This document shows positions 16,208-26,301 of a stretch of DNA of 64,000 nucleotides, piece after piece. Positions within the stretch are counted from its first letter, which is position 1; every line of letters begins with the position of its first letter. Source of the stretch: Kiloniella spongiae (GTDB taxonomy: Bacteria; Pseudomonadota; Alphaproteobacteria; Kiloniellales; Kiloniellaceae); NCBI RefSeq assembly GCF_001026905.1, contig NZ_LAQL01000003.1, forward strand, positions 248,001-312,000, written 5' to 3'. Under the pieces are notes generated by a model. The model was not told the origin of the DNA. It saw only the letters and a program-made list of their open reading frames with translations, and made no database searches. The position numbers and the translations under genes are program-made.

Positions 16208-18313
16208 ATGCCAAAGATTTTCAGTAAATCTTTTAACCTCACGGGTAAGATTTTAACTTCGGTTGTTATTACTCTCGCCATCGGATTAACCGCCACGACA
16301 GCTTTTGTCGTGAAGGAAAGTCAGGATGCGATCCTGGATGTGGCTGAAAAGCATGGCCAGGAGCTTGCCGGAAATATTGGTAGTCAGGTGAAGGCTGATA
16401 TTGATGTGGCGATGACAGCATCGCGCACCATGGCTGAAACATTTCTGGCTTATCATCGGGCTGGCATTAAGGACCGTAACGTTTATCGGGAAGCGTTGAA
16501 AGGTATCACGCTTAACAATCCCGATTTTGCAGCGGTTTGGAGTGGATGGGAGCCAAATGCCTTGGATGGTAAGGATGCTGATTTTGCAAACACACCAGAA
16601 AGTAATGCAAGTGGTCGCTTTATTGATCTCTGGTTTCTAAAGAATGCCACCGACCTTGGTGTTCGCGGGCTTAACATCGATAAAGGGGAAACGGCTGACT
16701 GGTATGACGGCCCTAGAAAAGCCATGGCAGAGGTGATTACGGAACCCTATTCTATGGAGCTGGCGAAAGATGAAGGGACCGAGGAGTTCCTGGCAACGTC
16801 TGTTGTCGTTCCCCTGATACAGGATAGTAAGTTTATTGGCACCGTTGGTATTGATTTTAATCTAAAGGAAGTACAGGACAAAATCTCTGAAATTCGACCC
16901 TACGAAGAGGGTATCGTCACACTCATTACAAACAACGGTGTTTGGGCAGCATATCCAGATGGAGAACAAATCGGAAAACCGATTGAAGAAAGTTCACCAC
17001 AATTACAGGATTACAAGGATTTCATTGCAAAAGGCCAGAACGCAAGCTGGATTAATTATTCAAATGAACTGGGTAAAGAAGCACTTTACGTTCTGGTTCC
17101 TTTGACTGTCGGGCATTCAAAAACACCTTGGTCAATTGCTGCTATCATGCCATTGGACAAGGTTCAGGATGGTGCTACCAGCGTTCGTAATAACATGATT
17201 ATCGCAGCGGTGGTTTTGACACTGCTTATGGCGTTGATCATTGCTGTTTTGATTACGGTATTAATGAGCAAACCGCTCAAAAACATTACCGGTGTTATTG
17301 AAGTGCTATCTCGGGATGAGACTGATGTCGAAATTAAGGATCAACAGCGGAGCGATGAAATCGGCGTTCTGGCAAAGGCACTGGAACATTTCCGTAACAA
17401 GCTTATTCAGGTTCGCGACTTGCAATCAGAACAGGTGGAAAAAGACCGTAAAGCAGAACAGGAACGTCGAGATACGCTTCTAGGGATTGCAAACCAGTTT
17501 GAAGAGCAAGTTCAGGGCGTGGTCGGTAATGTATCCAGTTCGTCTGATCATCTTTTGACGTCGGCAGAGAGTATGTCCGCGGTGACAGATAATGTGTCAA
17601 AGCAGACAACAGTTGTCTCGACGGCTACCGAAGAAGCATCGGCAAATGTGGCAACAGTTGCTAGTGCTACAGAAGAGTTGTCGGCGTCTATTGGTGAAAT
17701 CAATGCGCAGATTACACGTGCTGTTTCTGTGTCACAGGAAGCTGTGCAAGAGGCTGATCGGGCAAATGCCAAGGTGCAGGGGCTATCCAATGCAGCCTTG
17801 AAGATTGGTGATGTGATCAAGTTAATCAGTGATATTGCGGAACAGACTAATTTGCTCGCCTTGAATGCAACTATTGAAGCCGCCCGTGCTGGTGATGCCG
17901 GCAAGGGCTTTGCTGTGGTTGCTTCTGAAGTTAAATCATTGGCCAATCAAACGGCCAAGGCAACAGAAGAAATTACAAGTCAGATTTCGGGTATTCAAGA
18001 TGAAACAGATGCATCTGTTGAAGCCATCGGCGGTATTGGAAACACAATTTCGCAAATCAGTGAAATCTCGACTGTGATTGCCTCGGCCATGGAAGAACAG
18101 GGAGCTGCGACACAGGAAATTTCGCGAAATGTTCAAGAAGCTGCGGCGGGTACCAGTGAAGTCACAAGAAGCATTACCGAGGTGAACAGCAATATAGAAG
18201 AGGCGGGTAATGTTGCCCAATCTGTCCTGACGGCAGCGCAAACATTACAGGATGATGCGGCGGTTCTAACGCGTCAGGTTGATGAGTTTATGAACCAGAT
18301 CCGGGCTTCTTGA
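16208..18313 (+). CDS. Methyl-accepting chemotaxis protein with dCache-type sensor domain
   Basis: 701 residues from the ATG at 16208 (AAGGT 7 bp upstream); an in-frame ATG at 16094 would add 38 residues before the signal anchor. TM1 about residues 15-35, a periplasmic double-Cache domain to about 330 ([41 protein letters not shown]), TM2 about 340-365, then HAMP and a long coiled coil. The signalling tip has the conserved [20 protein letters not shown]. The Cache domain lacks the full amino-acid-binding motif, so the ligand is unknown. No CheB/CheR pentapeptide is visible at the C-terminus. Confidence 0.9.
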   Translation: MPKIFSKSFNLTGKILTSVVITLAIGLTATTAFVVKESQDAILDVAEKHGQELAGNIGSQVKADIDVAMTASRTMAETFLAYHRAGIKDRNVYREALKGITLNNPDFAAVWSGWEPNALDGKDADFANTPESNASGRFIDLWFLKNATDLGVRGLNIDKGETADWYDGPRKAMAEVITEPYSMELAKDEGTEEFLATSVVVPLIQDSKFIGTVGIDFNLKEVQDKISEIRPYEEGIVTLITNNGVWAAYPDGEQIGKPIEESSPQLQDYKDFIAKGQNASWINYSNELGKEALYVLVPLTVGHSKTPWSIAAIMPLDKVQDGATSVRNNMIIAAVVLTLLMALIIAVLITVLMSKPLKNITGVIEVLSRDETDVEIKDQQRSDEIGVLAKALEHFRNKLIQVRDLQSEQVEKDRKAEQERRDTLLGIANQFEEQVQGVVGNVSSSSDHLLTSAESMSAVTDNVSKQTTVVSTATEEASANVATVASATEELSASIGEINAQITRAVSVSQEAVQEADRANAKVQGLSNAALKIGDVIKLISDIAEQTNLLALNATIEAARAGDAGKGFAVVASEVKSLANQTAKATEEITSQISGIQDETDASVEAIGGIGNTISQISEISTVIASAMEEQGAATQEISRNVQEAAAGTSEVTRSITEVNSNIEEAGNVAQSVLTAAQTLQDDAAVLTRQVDEFMNQIRAS

Positions 18314-18333
18314 TGATCATGGCGAACAGTAGC

Positions 18334-19089
18334 TTAGTTAAAGAGTTGCTGTTCGTTATAGTGTGACACCTGACAGGGAAAACCGTTAAGGTGATGCAGG
18401 GTTGTCTTACCAGTTTTGTAATGCAGTAGATAAGAGCATACTGTTTGGCTATAGGTGTGGTTGCATATACCAGTAGGTGTGCCGTTGCTCAATTCTTTGT
18501 CATGTGAAGCAAGCATCTTTTTCAGATCAATAATGTTGTTTGCATCTTCAAGATGGTTTTTTGCCCACTCAAATCTGCCGTAACTATTGCTATCATTATT
18601 TTCCAAACCATTGTGTACACCGTGAAGATACTGATGGTTTGTCCGATGAACTTTTGAAGTTGCACGTTCAATTTTTAACGTTTTTCCCCGTACTTCAAGA
18701 GCGACAGTTCCAGAAGCGTCAACCAGCACAATATTTCCCCACCAGCTTTCATTTTGTTCTGCATATCTTTGCACCGCAGGGATCGCTGTTTCTATATCTT
18801 TTCCTTGCTCGAGGGCAATTTGGACTAGGATATCGTAATTATTAGCTTGGTTCGTGGTGATATTTACATGGGCGTCAGCGGCGAATAATCCATATTTGTT
18901 TGCGCCAATAGAAAGGCCTGAATAGACATCGTCGGTTGCTGGATCTTCTGCAAAAGTTTCCAGTCCTTCTGCACCCCAAATGTCTCGATTTGATATTATC
19001 TGATCTTCATAGAAAGAGCGGGTAAAATCTTTGTTCTTAAAGAGGATATATTCGTCTTGGGAAATATGGATGCCACCTATCGTACACAT
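18334..19089 (-). CDS. Putative Ntn-hydrolase (C45 / linear amide C-N hydrolase-like)
   Basis: 251 residues if the start is at 19089, where AGGA lies upstream and the protein begins MCTIGGIHISQDEYILFKNKD. Removal of Met would expose Cys as an N-terminal nucleophile, as in penicillin-acylase-like and choloylglycine-type enzymes. GLSIGANKYGLFAADAHVN matches the G-N-x-x-G-L core of these folds and WWGNIVLVDASGTVALEV fits their VDA element. An upstream start (19134) would bury the Cys and abolish the mechanism. It probably cleaves an amide such as an acyl-homoserine lactone or N-acyl amino acid; substrate unproven. No export signal with this start. Its 3' end lies 20 bp from the chemoreceptor gene, convergent. 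Confidence 0.55.
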   Translation of the reverse strand: MCTIGGIHISQDEYILFKNKDFTRSFYEDQIISNRDIWGAEGLETFAEDPATDDVYSGLSIGANKYGLFAADAHVNITTNQANNYDILVQIALEQGKDIETAIPAVQRYAEQNESWWGNIVLVDASGTVALEVRGKTLKIERATSKVHRTNHQYLHGVHNGLENNDSNSYGRFEWAKNHLEDANNIIDLKKMLASHDKELSNGTPTGICNHTYSQTVCSYLLHYKTGKTTLHHLNGFPCQVSHYNEQQLFN

Positions 19090-19319
19090 ATGCCAGATCC
19101 TGCGCGTTATTGTTCTTAGTATTGTAAAGGGCAAATAGTATCTTCTGTAAAGGGGGACGGAGGAATAGTGTTTGCTGTTTTGAACAGATGATCTTTGTGA
19201 GTTTTGAAGAGGTTTTCGTCTATACGGGTAGTGCTCCTATGGTAATACATCCTTAAGTAATCCCGAGTAACGTGGTAGGAGGTAAAAGTTACTCGCACCC
19301 CCACAATGAGAAGTTCTCA

Positions 19320-20882
19320 ATGAAGAGTATTGATCTGTCAGCTGCCCAAAGTGGTTCTCCGCTATTTCAATCTATATGGCAAACGGTTGTTGATGGAATG
19401 ATTGTGATTGACCATTTGGGAATGATCCAGATGGTGAACCCTGCGACACTGAAAATATTTGGTTATGAAGAAGAGGAACTTGTTGGTGAGAACGTAAAAA
19501 TTCTGATGCCTAAACGCTATAGTTCTGAACACGATCAATATTTATCAAATTTTATGGCGGGCGGCCCTAATAAAATTATCGGGATTGGTCGCATTGTCGA
19601 AGGCAAGACCAAACGAGGACGTGAAATTTCTATGTATCTTGCTGTCAGCGAGTTAGAGGTCGGAGATCAGGTTTGTTTCGTTGGTATTTTGAGGGATTTG
19701 ACCGAGAAGGTTCGTGCTGAGAATGAAATAATAAAAGCGAAGGAAGAAGCAGAAAAAGCCAATCTGGCGAAATCTCACTTCCTGTCTTCTATGAGCCATG
19801 AACTACGAACACCGATGAACACAATTCTGGGGTTTGCGCAGCTGATACAAGTTACAGATGAGAAGGATATGAAATATGAGCTCTATCAAGAAGCCACGCA
19901 ACATATCTTGAAAAGTGGAGACCACCTTCTAAACCTGATCGATGATGTTCTTGATTTATCTAAAATAGAAGCTGGAATTATCGCGGTTTCGCTGGAAGAT
20001 ATTGATGTTCGCGAAATTATTGATGAGTGTATTGATTTAACAAAATTTTTAGCAACATCTAACAACATTAAAGTGATCTTTCGTCCGGAAGACAGAGGTA
20101 AAACCTTCATTCATGCAGATAGGGTGCGGGTTCGACAGGGCCTGATAAATTTGATCACCAATGGGATTAAATATAACCGTGAAGGCGGTACCGTCACGAT
20201 TTCCTATCGAAAATTGAAAAGCAAATTTGTTCGCATTGATATTGCAGATACTGGTTATGGAATTCCGCCTAAAATGCAAGACCAGTTGTTTATTCCCTTT
20301 GATCGGCTTGGGCTTGAGAATTCGGTGATTGAGGGCAGTGGTGTCGGATTGGCAATTACCCAGAAAATTATTCGTATGATGAAAGGGGATATTGGATTTT
20401 CCAGTGAACCGGACGGTAGCCAGTTCTGGATAGACTTACCCATTGGGAATACTGATAATAAGTTGAAAGTCACCCATAAAGATCTAAAACCGTCAATTGA
20501 TGGCAATATCAGACGATCAAACGGACGCATTCTTTATGTCGAGGATAACCCGTCAAATGTTGCGTTGTTAAAGCAGATCGTCAATAAGGTTTATCCGGGA
20601 ATTTCGATGGATAGTTGCCCGTCGGCAGAACTGGGGGTCGACTATATCCAAAAACACCGTTGTGACATGGTTTTTATGGATATAAATTTACCAGGTATGA
20701 GCGGTATAGATGCAATGAAATGTCTTGAAAAATTACATCAGGAATTGCCGCCCATTATTGCTATTACGGCTGATGTTTCCATGTTAACGGTTAATAAAAT
20801 CAAGAAGCAAAAATTCAGCGATATGATTGCAAAACCAATCAATTTACTGGAAACAGTCGAAGTACTGGAAAGATATTTATAG
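19320..20882 (+). CDS. Hybrid sensor histidine kinase with FixL-type heme PAS domain and receiver
   Basis: 520 residues, no membrane segment. The PAS domain (about 15-130) has the FixL heme signature: H71 in EHDQYLSNF and R91 in IIGIGR, exactly 20 residues apart like His200 and Arg220 of Bradyrhizobium FixL. The FixL residues Arg206 and His214 are Asn and Lys here. HisKA follows with H160 (MSHELRTPMN), then HATPase_c (GLINLITNGIKYN, DTGYGIPP, GSGVGLAI) and a C-terminal receiver with Asp in FMDINLPGMSG and Lys in AKPIN. Probably a soluble O2 or other gas sensor feeding an internal phosphorelay. A lone receiver gene follows after 59 bp. Confidence 0.85.
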   Translation: MKSIDLSAAQSGSPLFQSIWQTVVDGMIVIDHLGMIQMVNPATLKIFGYEEEELVGENVKILMPKRYSSEHDQYLSNFMAGGPNKIIGIGRIVEGKTKRGREISMYLAVSELEVGDQVCFVGILRDLTEKVRAENEIIKAKEEAEKANLAKSHFLSSMSHELRTPMNTILGFAQLIQVTDEKDMKYELYQEATQHILKSGDHLLNLIDDVLDLSKIEAGIIAVSLEDIDVREIIDECIDLTKFLATSNNIKVIFRPEDRGKTFIHADRVRVRQGLINLITNGIKYNREGGTVTISYRKLKSKFVRIDIADTGYGIPPKMQDQLFIPFDRLGLENSVIEGSGVGLAITQKIIRMMKGDIGFSSEPDGSQFWIDLPIGNTDNKLKVTHKDLKPSIDGNIRRSNGRILYVEDNPSNVALLKQIVNKVYPGISMDSCPSAELGVDYIQKHRCDMVFMDINLPGMSGIDAMKCLEKLHQELPPIIAITADVSMLTVNKIKKQKFSDMIAKPINLLETVEVLERYL

Positions 20883-20941
20883 TCCTGCATAAAAGTTGCA
20901 GATTGATTTCGTGTGGTGTCTTTATAGTCAATGGAGGTTCC

Positions 20942-21328
20942 ATGAAGCTTTTATATGTTGAAGACCAACCCATGAACACGCGTGTTCTTCGCCTTTTTGT
21001 TGAACGACTTTGGGGCGAGGTGCTGTTTTCGGTAGAAACGGCAGAAGACAGCTTTGACCTTATTCTGGAAGAAGATTTTGATCTTGTTTATATGGACATT
21101 AATTTACCAAATATGAACGGGTTAGAAGCAATTAGATATATCAAGAATACCCTGAAAAAAAACGATTTACCTATTATTGTTGTTAGCGCAGACACGAACG
21201 AAAAGATTATTGCGGATGCGTATGACAGCGGTTGCCGTGCCTATATCAAAAAGCCAGTTAACATTGTCGATTTTAAAAATATAACAGAGCGTGTTTTAAA
21301 CACTGATGAAATAATCGGCGTTGTCTAA
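20942..21328 (+). CDS. Single-domain response regulator (CheY-like)
   Basis: 128 residues from the ATG at 20942, preceded by a clear GGAGG at 20933. It consists only of a receiver domain: acidic pair E7-D8 (YVEDQP), phospho-acceptor D52 (YMDINLPNMNG), switch Ser in VVSAD and Lys in KKPVN. With no output domain it must act by protein contact or as a phosphorelay intermediate. Its place directly after the hybrid kinase makes it the likely partner; cross-talk with the H-NOX kinase, which lacks its own receiver, is conceivable. The 3' end overlaps the convergent TSUP gene by 4 bp. Confidence 0.85.
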   Translation: MKLLYVEDQPMNTRVLRLFVERLWGEVLFSVETAEDSFDLILEEDFDLVYMDINLPNMNGLEAIRYIKNTLKKNDLPIIVVSADTNEKIIADAYDSGCRAYIKKPVNIVDFKNITERVLNTDEIIGVV

Positions 21329-22137
21329 AGATGTATAGATAAAGTGTGCCAAAGGAACTCGTGATTGAAGAAAGTTCTGCAAAGAATAAAACTCCCGAGA
21401 ATGAGTAAGGCAATAAAGAAGAGTTGGCGAAAAACATTTTCAGATAATTGATGTCTGATTTTCTGACCCAAGATCATTCCTATGGTTGCTGGTAAAAGTG
21501 CCAGAAAAGATAATATGCCAAGCTCTGTACGCAGCAGATTATTTCCCTCATGATTTATATCGCCTAAAGTCATACTGCCCAAAGTTATAGCAAGGGCAAA
21601 TGTTGACAGGCTAAACAGCATGCCCATTGCTTGCACCAACATATCACGCGATAGACCAATCCCTTGCAGATACATGACTCCCGGAACAACAAAAGAGCCT
21701 GTCATTCCGGTTAGAATGCCATTCATAGCGCCGATTAGCGGCCCAAACCAGATCTGTTGTTTTCCTGACAAAGAAGTGCGAAATCCACAAAGACTTATTA
21801 AACCATAAAGGATCAATAAAATTCCCAGCAATGATGTAAGTATATAGTTTTCCACATAGATTATCGCTAAGCCACCAAGCCCGACGAACATCGAAGCAAA
21901 AAGTAAGAAAGGCCAAAGACGTTTGAGTAATTCAATGAATTTTCCCCCGATGAATGCTTGCCAAATATTGGTGGCAAGGGAGGGGGCGAGTAGCAGCACC
22001 ATGGCACTGGGCAAATCTAGAAAGACCGTTAGAAGTCCGAGACTAATCGTGGGAAGTCCAAGACCAATAACGCCCTTTATCAGGCCAGCCAGAAAAAAGA
22101 TGGCAAAAACCAAAGACATATTTGAAAGATCATGCAT
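21325..22137 (-). CDS. TSUP (TauE/SafE) family permease
   Basis: 270 residues, about eight membrane helices. The two family half-repeats begin LAGLIKGVIGLGLPTISLGLL and GAMNGILTGMTGSFVVPGVMYLQ, the typical Gly/Pro-rich TSUP motifs. TSUP proteins export sulfite, sulfoacetate or related organic anions; the substrate here is not indicated by neighbours. Convergent with the response regulator gene (4-bp overlap). Confidence 0.8.
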   Translation of the reverse strand: MHDLSNMSLVFAIFFLAGLIKGVIGLGLPTISLGLLTVFLDLPSAMVLLLAPSLATNIWQAFIGGKFIELLKRLWPFLLFASMFVGLGGLAIIYVENYILTSLLGILLILYGLISLCGFRTSLSGKQQIWFGPLIGAMNGILTGMTGSFVVPGVMYLQGIGLSRDMLVQAMGMLFSLSTFALAITLGSMTLGDINHEGNNLLRTELGILSFLALLPATIGMILGQKIRHQLSENVFRQLFFIALLILGSFILCRTFFNHEFLWHTLSIHL

Positions 22138-22220
22138 GGATGAAACCTATCAAATATTATTGCGTATGTAAGTAAGGAGTAGAAATTATAACGGGAATTA
22201 TACGGAGAAACTTTAATAAG

Positions 22221-22257
22221 ACGAAGCCAGCCGGAATGGATTACTGGCTGGCTTCGT
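22221..22257 (-). terminator. Intrinsic terminator of the NIT-domain chemoreceptor gene
   Basis: Perfect 12-bp stem ACGAAGCCAGCC (22221-22232) / GGCTGGCTTCGT (22246-22257), followed on the minus strand by CTTATT. It lies 31 bp after the chemoreceptor stop codon. Confidence 0.75.
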
Positions 22258-22287
22258 TATAGAGACGTGCTTGGCAATGTTTATGTG

Positions 22288-24345
22288 TCATGCTTCCCTG
22301 ACACGATTGAGGAAATCAGAAACTTCCTGTTCCATTTCCTGAGCCTGATCATTCATGTTTGTTGCTAGTCCCTGTACTTCCGTTGCTGATTGACCGGTTT
22401 CACTGGACGAAGCGCTGACCAGTGAAATACTGCTCGTCACTTCTTCTGTCCCCACCGCGGCCTGTTGAGCATTTCGGGCTATCTCTGTAGTCGCAGCACC
22501 TTGTTCTTCTACTGCGGCTGCAATGGCTGATGATACTTCGGACATGTTTGTGATCAATTCTGATACCGAGATGTTTGATTGGACTGCTTCTTCTGTGGTT
22601 TGCTGAATGCTTGTAATTTTACTGGAAATTTCCTCTGTTGCCTTGGCTGTCTGGTTGGCGAGGTTTTTCACTTCACTGGCGACAACCGCAAAGCCTTTTC
22701 CTGCTTCACCTGCCCGAGCAGCCTCAATTGTTGCGTTCAAAGCCAACAGGTTGGTTTGTTCGGCAATGTCTTGAATAAGGTTGATGACAGCACCGATATC
22801 TTCTGCCGATTGTGTCAAACCTTTTAGGGTTTCTGATGACTTAACCGATGCATCAACGGCTTTTTGTGCCGAGACCGATCCATTTGTTACCTGACTAGAT
22901 ATTTCGGAAATAGAACTGGAAAGCTCCTCGGCTGCACTCGCCATTGTCTGGACGTTGCTAGAAGCTTGCTCAGCAGCGGCGGAAACTGATGCGGATTGCT
23001 CGCTGGTTCTCTGTGCCGTTCCTGCCATAGCGGTCGCAGACTCTCCCAGTGTGGACGACATTGCCGAGAAATTTCCTAACAGGCTGCTGACTTTGGCTTC
23101 AAAGCTGTGTATGAGATGATCAACAAGGGCGATACGGTCTGCATTTGCTTGTTGTTGGACTTTATCCTGTTCCTGAAGTCGCGCAGCTGTTTGTGCATGC
23201 TCTTTAAAGACAACCACGGCTCGGGACATGTCGCCAATTTCGCCTGAAAGATCTGCGCCTTCAATCTCAACCTGATGGTCACCATCTGCAAGCGTGGTCA
23301 TGGTGGCTGTTAAGCCAACAATTGGTTTAACAATACTACGAACAATTTGGATCACGATATAGGCGGTAATCAGGGCCATGATTACCAGCACTGAAAGCAG
23401 TGTGATGAAAGCTTTCTCATCAGATGATCTTAGTTCTGATGCCTGAACTTTCAGATCGTTTGAAAAATTATCTTCTACTTTTTTCAAAAGATCTATTTTC
23501 TTGGTTATGCTTTCAAACCAATAGTCACCTTCAATACCTTGAGTATCATTATTGGTAATACTATCAATTGCAATCTTTCGAAGGCGCTGAACTTCAGCAA
23601 CAGAAGGATCTTTGATCACTGAATCATAAAAATCCAGCTGCTCCTGTGTAGCAAATTGGCTTGCAGTGCTGAAAAATGCCTGTTGAGCAGAGATAAGTTG
23701 AACAAAACGGCGATAAACAGTTGGATTGAATTTGCCCGCAGAAAAACCGGTTGCACCCATTGCGCGTTCTATCCCTGCGCGTTCTTTCGACTGTAAAAAT
23801 GCTGTGTAGGCGGTAATCGTCCGGGTTATTTCAGCATCATCCCCCAGCACAGCCATAAGTTCAATAATGGAAAGAAGGTCTTGAATTGTTGAAGAATAGT
23901 ATTTAGCCAGTTTCGGTACTGTGGTTGACTGGTTTGATATGCTTTTTCGTATGTCGCCAAGCTTTTTTAAGGATGTACGGGCCTTGTTGACACGTTCTTC
24001 CAGCGAAGTGCCATAAGATTCCAAATCAAATTTTTCCAGACTGGTATAAAAAATATTTTGTTTTTGATCTGCTGCCTTTCGAATATCTTTAATTTCAGAA
24101 CTGAATTTCTTCCCCTTGCTCGCGGTAAAGCCAGCGGATGCACCGCGTTCTTTTTGCATCTCATGGACCAGTGCTGAGATCTCTGGTGCCAGATAAGACA
24201 GGTTTTCTATGGTTTGGGTGCTTTTCAAGTGTTGAAAGGAACTGGTGAGAAACAGGCCCGATAAAACCAGAAATCCAAGAACGGGTAATGAGAGGCTGAG
24301 TAACACCCTTGTAGAAATTTTGCGATTATAGAGAAAGCTTTTCAT
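22288..24345 (-). CDS. Methyl-accepting chemotaxis protein with NIT (nitrate/nitrite-sensing-like) domain
   Basis: 685 residues. TM1 at about residues 13-33, then an all-helical periplasmic NIT-type domain ([21 protein letters not shown] is the family signature at its start), TM2 at about 318-340, HAMP, and a signalling domain with the tip [23 protein letters not shown] domains bind nitrate/nitrite in NasR-type regulators, but in chemoreceptors the ligand is usually unproven. ATG start. A clean terminator follows the stop. It probably feeds the polar chemoreceptor array that drives the flagellar motor. Confidence 0.85.
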   Translation of the reverse strand: MKSFLYNRKISTRVLLSLSLPVLGFLVLSGLFLTSSFQHLKSTQTIENLSYLAPEISALVHEMQKERGASAGFTASKGKKFSSEIKDIRKAADQKQNIFYTSLEKFDLESYGTSLEERVNKARTSLKKLGDIRKSISNQSTTVPKLAKYYSSTIQDLLSIIELMAVLGDDAEITRTITAYTAFLQSKERAGIERAMGATGFSAGKFNPTVYRRFVQLISAQQAFFSTASQFATQEQLDFYDSVIKDPSVAEVQRLRKIAIDSITNNDTQGIEGDYWFESITKKIDLLKKVEDNFSNDLKVQASELRSSDEKAFITLLSVLVIMALITAYIVIQIVRSIVKPIVGLTATMTTLADGDHQVEIEGADLSGEIGDMSRAVVVFKEHAQTAARLQEQDKVQQQANADRIALVDHLIHSFEAKVSSLLGNFSAMSSTLGESATAMAGTAQRTSEQSASVSAAAEQASSNVQTMASAAEELSSSISEISSQVTNGSVSAQKAVDASVKSSETLKGLTQSAEDIGAVINLIQDIAEQTNLLALNATIEAARAGEAGKGFAVVASEVKNLANQTAKATEEISSKITSIQQTTEEAVQSNISVSELITNMSEVSSAIAAAVEEQGAATTEIARNAQQAAVGTEEVTSSISLVSASSSETGQSATEVQGLATNMNDQAQEMEQEVSDFLNRVREA

Positions 24346-24598
24346 TGCATTATCCTAAGAGAAGATACTGATCTTTTAATTATGTTAAATCTTTAAAATA
24401 ATTACTTAAGATATTGTTTTTTAAAGATCTTTATCTTTATGTGATTTTGGTGGGTGCGTTGCCCATACAGTTAACTAAATGTTTGTGTGATTTTGTGCAT
24501 TGACTTATATCAATTTGCTCAGGTCTCTGGGTAAACCTATTACAGGACACAGAGGAGATCCCTGTACCAGGATTTACGCTTTTTTGAAAAATTAAAGA

Positions 24599-25075
24599 TC
24601 ATTCCTGTTTGGTAAAATCCATGGTCCAGTTGCTTTCCCAGGTTATACCTCCATCAGATGAAAAGGCCTGTTCCCAGCGCGGCGTGGCCGTAGCGATACG
24701 GGTCCATTGAAAGCGAACCTTGATGGGGGTGTTATTCAGGATATCATCAGCGTAGAAGGTTCCCTTGCCCCCTTCAAACCAACCCTTTACCGGAACATCC
24801 AAACTGTGTGGAGTGCGATTGTCCAGCCACCAGATTGCCCAATTGTCACTCTCTGGATCATAGGTGCGCAGGGAAATCGCCCGGTAAGCACCATCCGGCA
24901 GATTGAGAATATTGTCATCCATATTGCCTTGTCCGCCCAAAATGGGCTGCGCGTGCATCTGCCCGGAAAATTCCTGCCAGTCTTCGCAACTGCAAAGGCG
25001 TTCCTTTAATCGTCTGTGGTGTACGTTCCATTTCCCGTGAAGAAAATCGAAGGCTGTGGACTGTGGCTGTGTCAT
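24599..25075 (-). CDS. DUF1579-like protein
   Basis: 158 residues, soluble, Trp-rich. It starts with FDFLHGKWNVHHRRLK and has LRTYDPESDNWAIWWLDN and a final GGITWESNWTMDF. This is the layout of DUF1579-type small beta-barrel (lipocalin-like) proteins that pair with WYL or YafY-type regulators. Function unknown; ligand binding or stress repair is a guess. Divergent from the WYL regulator gene across a region with a strong palindrome, so probably controlled by it. Confidence 0.6.
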   Translation of the reverse strand: MTQPQSTAFDFLHGKWNVHHRRLKERLCSCEDWQEFSGQMHAQPILGGQGNMDDNILNLPDGAYRAISLRTYDPESDNWAIWWLDNRTPHSLDVPVKGWFEGGKGTFYADDILNNTPIKVRFQWTRIATATPRWEQAFSSDGGITWESNWTMDFTKQE

Positions 25076-25164
25076 GTTTTATTCCTCATATTGTGTAACC
25101 AGATTCAGGCATCATGCCTGTCAGGTTTTCAGGATTGGTCTTGGCGTATTCAGTTGAAAAGCAT

Positions 25165-25200
25165 CTATGCCCAATGCCTCTATGCCCAATACCTCTATGC
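25165..25200. repeat. 15-bp tandem repeat, 2.4 copies
   Basis: CTATGCCCAATGCCT (25165-25179), CTATGCCCAATACCT (25180-25194), CTATGC (25195-25200). It lies in the divergent region between the DUF1579-like gene and the WYL regulator gene. It could be simple slippage or spaced protein-binding sites. Confidence 0.7.
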
Positions 25201-25219
25201 TTGAGGAAGATAATTTGTT

Positions 25220-25244
25220 ATACCTGTCAAATAATGTCAGGTAT
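25220..25244. promoter_or_regulatory. Palindromic operator candidate for the WYL regulator
   Basis: Arms ATACCTGTCA and TGTCAGGTAT around AATAA, one mismatch. It ends 19 bp before the regulator's start codon and sits between the two divergent genes, the usual place for an autoregulatory site. Confidence 0.5.
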
Positions 25245-25263
25245 TATTAGCAGGCAAAAATAA

Positions 25264-26301
25264 ATGCGTGCGTCTCGACTTCTTTCCATTCTGATGCGAT
25301 TGCAAAAGGGACAGGTCACGGCGGAAGAGCTGTCGAAAGATCTGGAAGTTTCTGTCCGTACAATCTATCGCGATATGGATCACCTGAGCTTCGCAGGGGT
25401 TCCGGTTTACGCTGACCGGGGCCGCGCAGGGGGCTTTCAGCTTTTGGACGGATGGCAGATGCCGGTAACAGGCCTCACCACGATAGAGGCAGAGGCCTTG
25501 TTGCTTTCCGGTATGCCAGATCAGGTCCGGCAACTGGGGTTGCAGAGCGCAATGCTAAGTGGGCAAGAGAAAATTCTGGACACATTGTCAGCGCCCCAAA
25601 AAGATTTTATCGGGAAGATTTCTGGCTGTGTTCATGTGGATCCTGTTTCATGGTTCGGGGCGGAAGAGCCAGCCGAAGATCTTCGAGAACTGGCAGATGC
25701 GGTTTGGAACCAGCGTAAAATTTCATGTGTGTACGAAAGCTGGCGCGGAGAAGTCCAGCGAGAGCTATGTCCCCTGGGGTTGGTCGTGAAAGGCGGGAAA
25801 TGGTATCTGGTTGCCCTTGCGATTAAGGCCTGTAGCGAACAGGGTAACCAAGGCAAAGACAATGTGGATGATGTCAGGGATGATGCCGGGGACAATGCCG
25901 GGAACAATGAACGTATTTATCGGGTCGGAAAATTTCAGAAAGTATCTGTTTTGGGCGAAGGCTTTCACCGCCCAAAGAATTTTGATCTGGTGGCTGTATG
26001 GCGCAAGGCAGTTCGTCGATACGAGGCAAATATTTATCAGGATAGGGCGACCTTGCGTATAAACGAAGAAGGTCTTCGCCAATTACCGCGCTTGGGCGAG
26101 CCAGTTGTCCGGGCTGTCATGGAAAACAAACCGGAACCTGATCCCGACGGTTTTGTGACAATTACGATCCCGATTGAAACCCTTCAGAATGCCTGTGCCG
26201 ATATCCTGCAGTTAGGATCAAACTGTCAGGTTTTGGCACCACAGGAACTTGTGGATGAAATGAAAGACACAGTGCGGAAAATGGCGAATTTTTACGCGTG
26301 A
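25264..26301 (+). CDS. YafY-type HTH/WYL-domain transcriptional regulator
   Basis: 345 residues. An N-terminal HTH_11 domain (MRASRLLSILMRLQKGQ, ELSKDLEVSVRTIYRDMDHL) is followed by a WYL domain with GKWYLVALA and a C-terminal beta region ending in a helical WCX-like part. Odd feature: the segment of about residues 202-217 is encoded by 12-bp tandem units (25867-25905), giving DDVRDDAGDNAGNN inside the WYL region. WYL proteins bind a ligand, often nucleotide-like, to control DNA binding. The divergent DUF1579-like gene is the probable target. The 3' end overlaps the convergent beta-helix gene by 10 bp. Confidence 0.8.
   Translation: MRASRLLSILMRLQKGQVTAEELSKDLEVSVRTIYRDMDHLSFAGVPVYADRGRAGGFQLLDGWQMPVTGLTTIEAEALLLSGMPDQVRQLGLQSAMLSGQEKILDTLSAPQKDFIGKISGCVHVDPVSWFGAEEPAEDLRELADAVWNQRKISCVYESWRGEVQRELCPLGLVVKGGKWYLVALAIKACSEQGNQGKDNVDDVRDDAGDNAGNNERIYRVGKFQKVSVLGEGFHRPKNFDLVAVWRKAVRRYEANIYQDRATLRINEEGLRQLPRLGEPVVRAVMENKPEPDPDGFVTITIPIETLQNACADILQLGSNCQVLAPQELVDEMKDTVRKMANFYA
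25867..25905 (+). repeat. 12-bp minisatellite inside the WYL regulator gene
   Basis: GATGATGTCAGG, GATGATGCCGGG, GACAATGCCGGG, then a partial AACAATG. The unit length is a multiple of three, so copy changes keep the frame. The encoded acidic loop is absent from typical family members. Confidence 0.6.
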
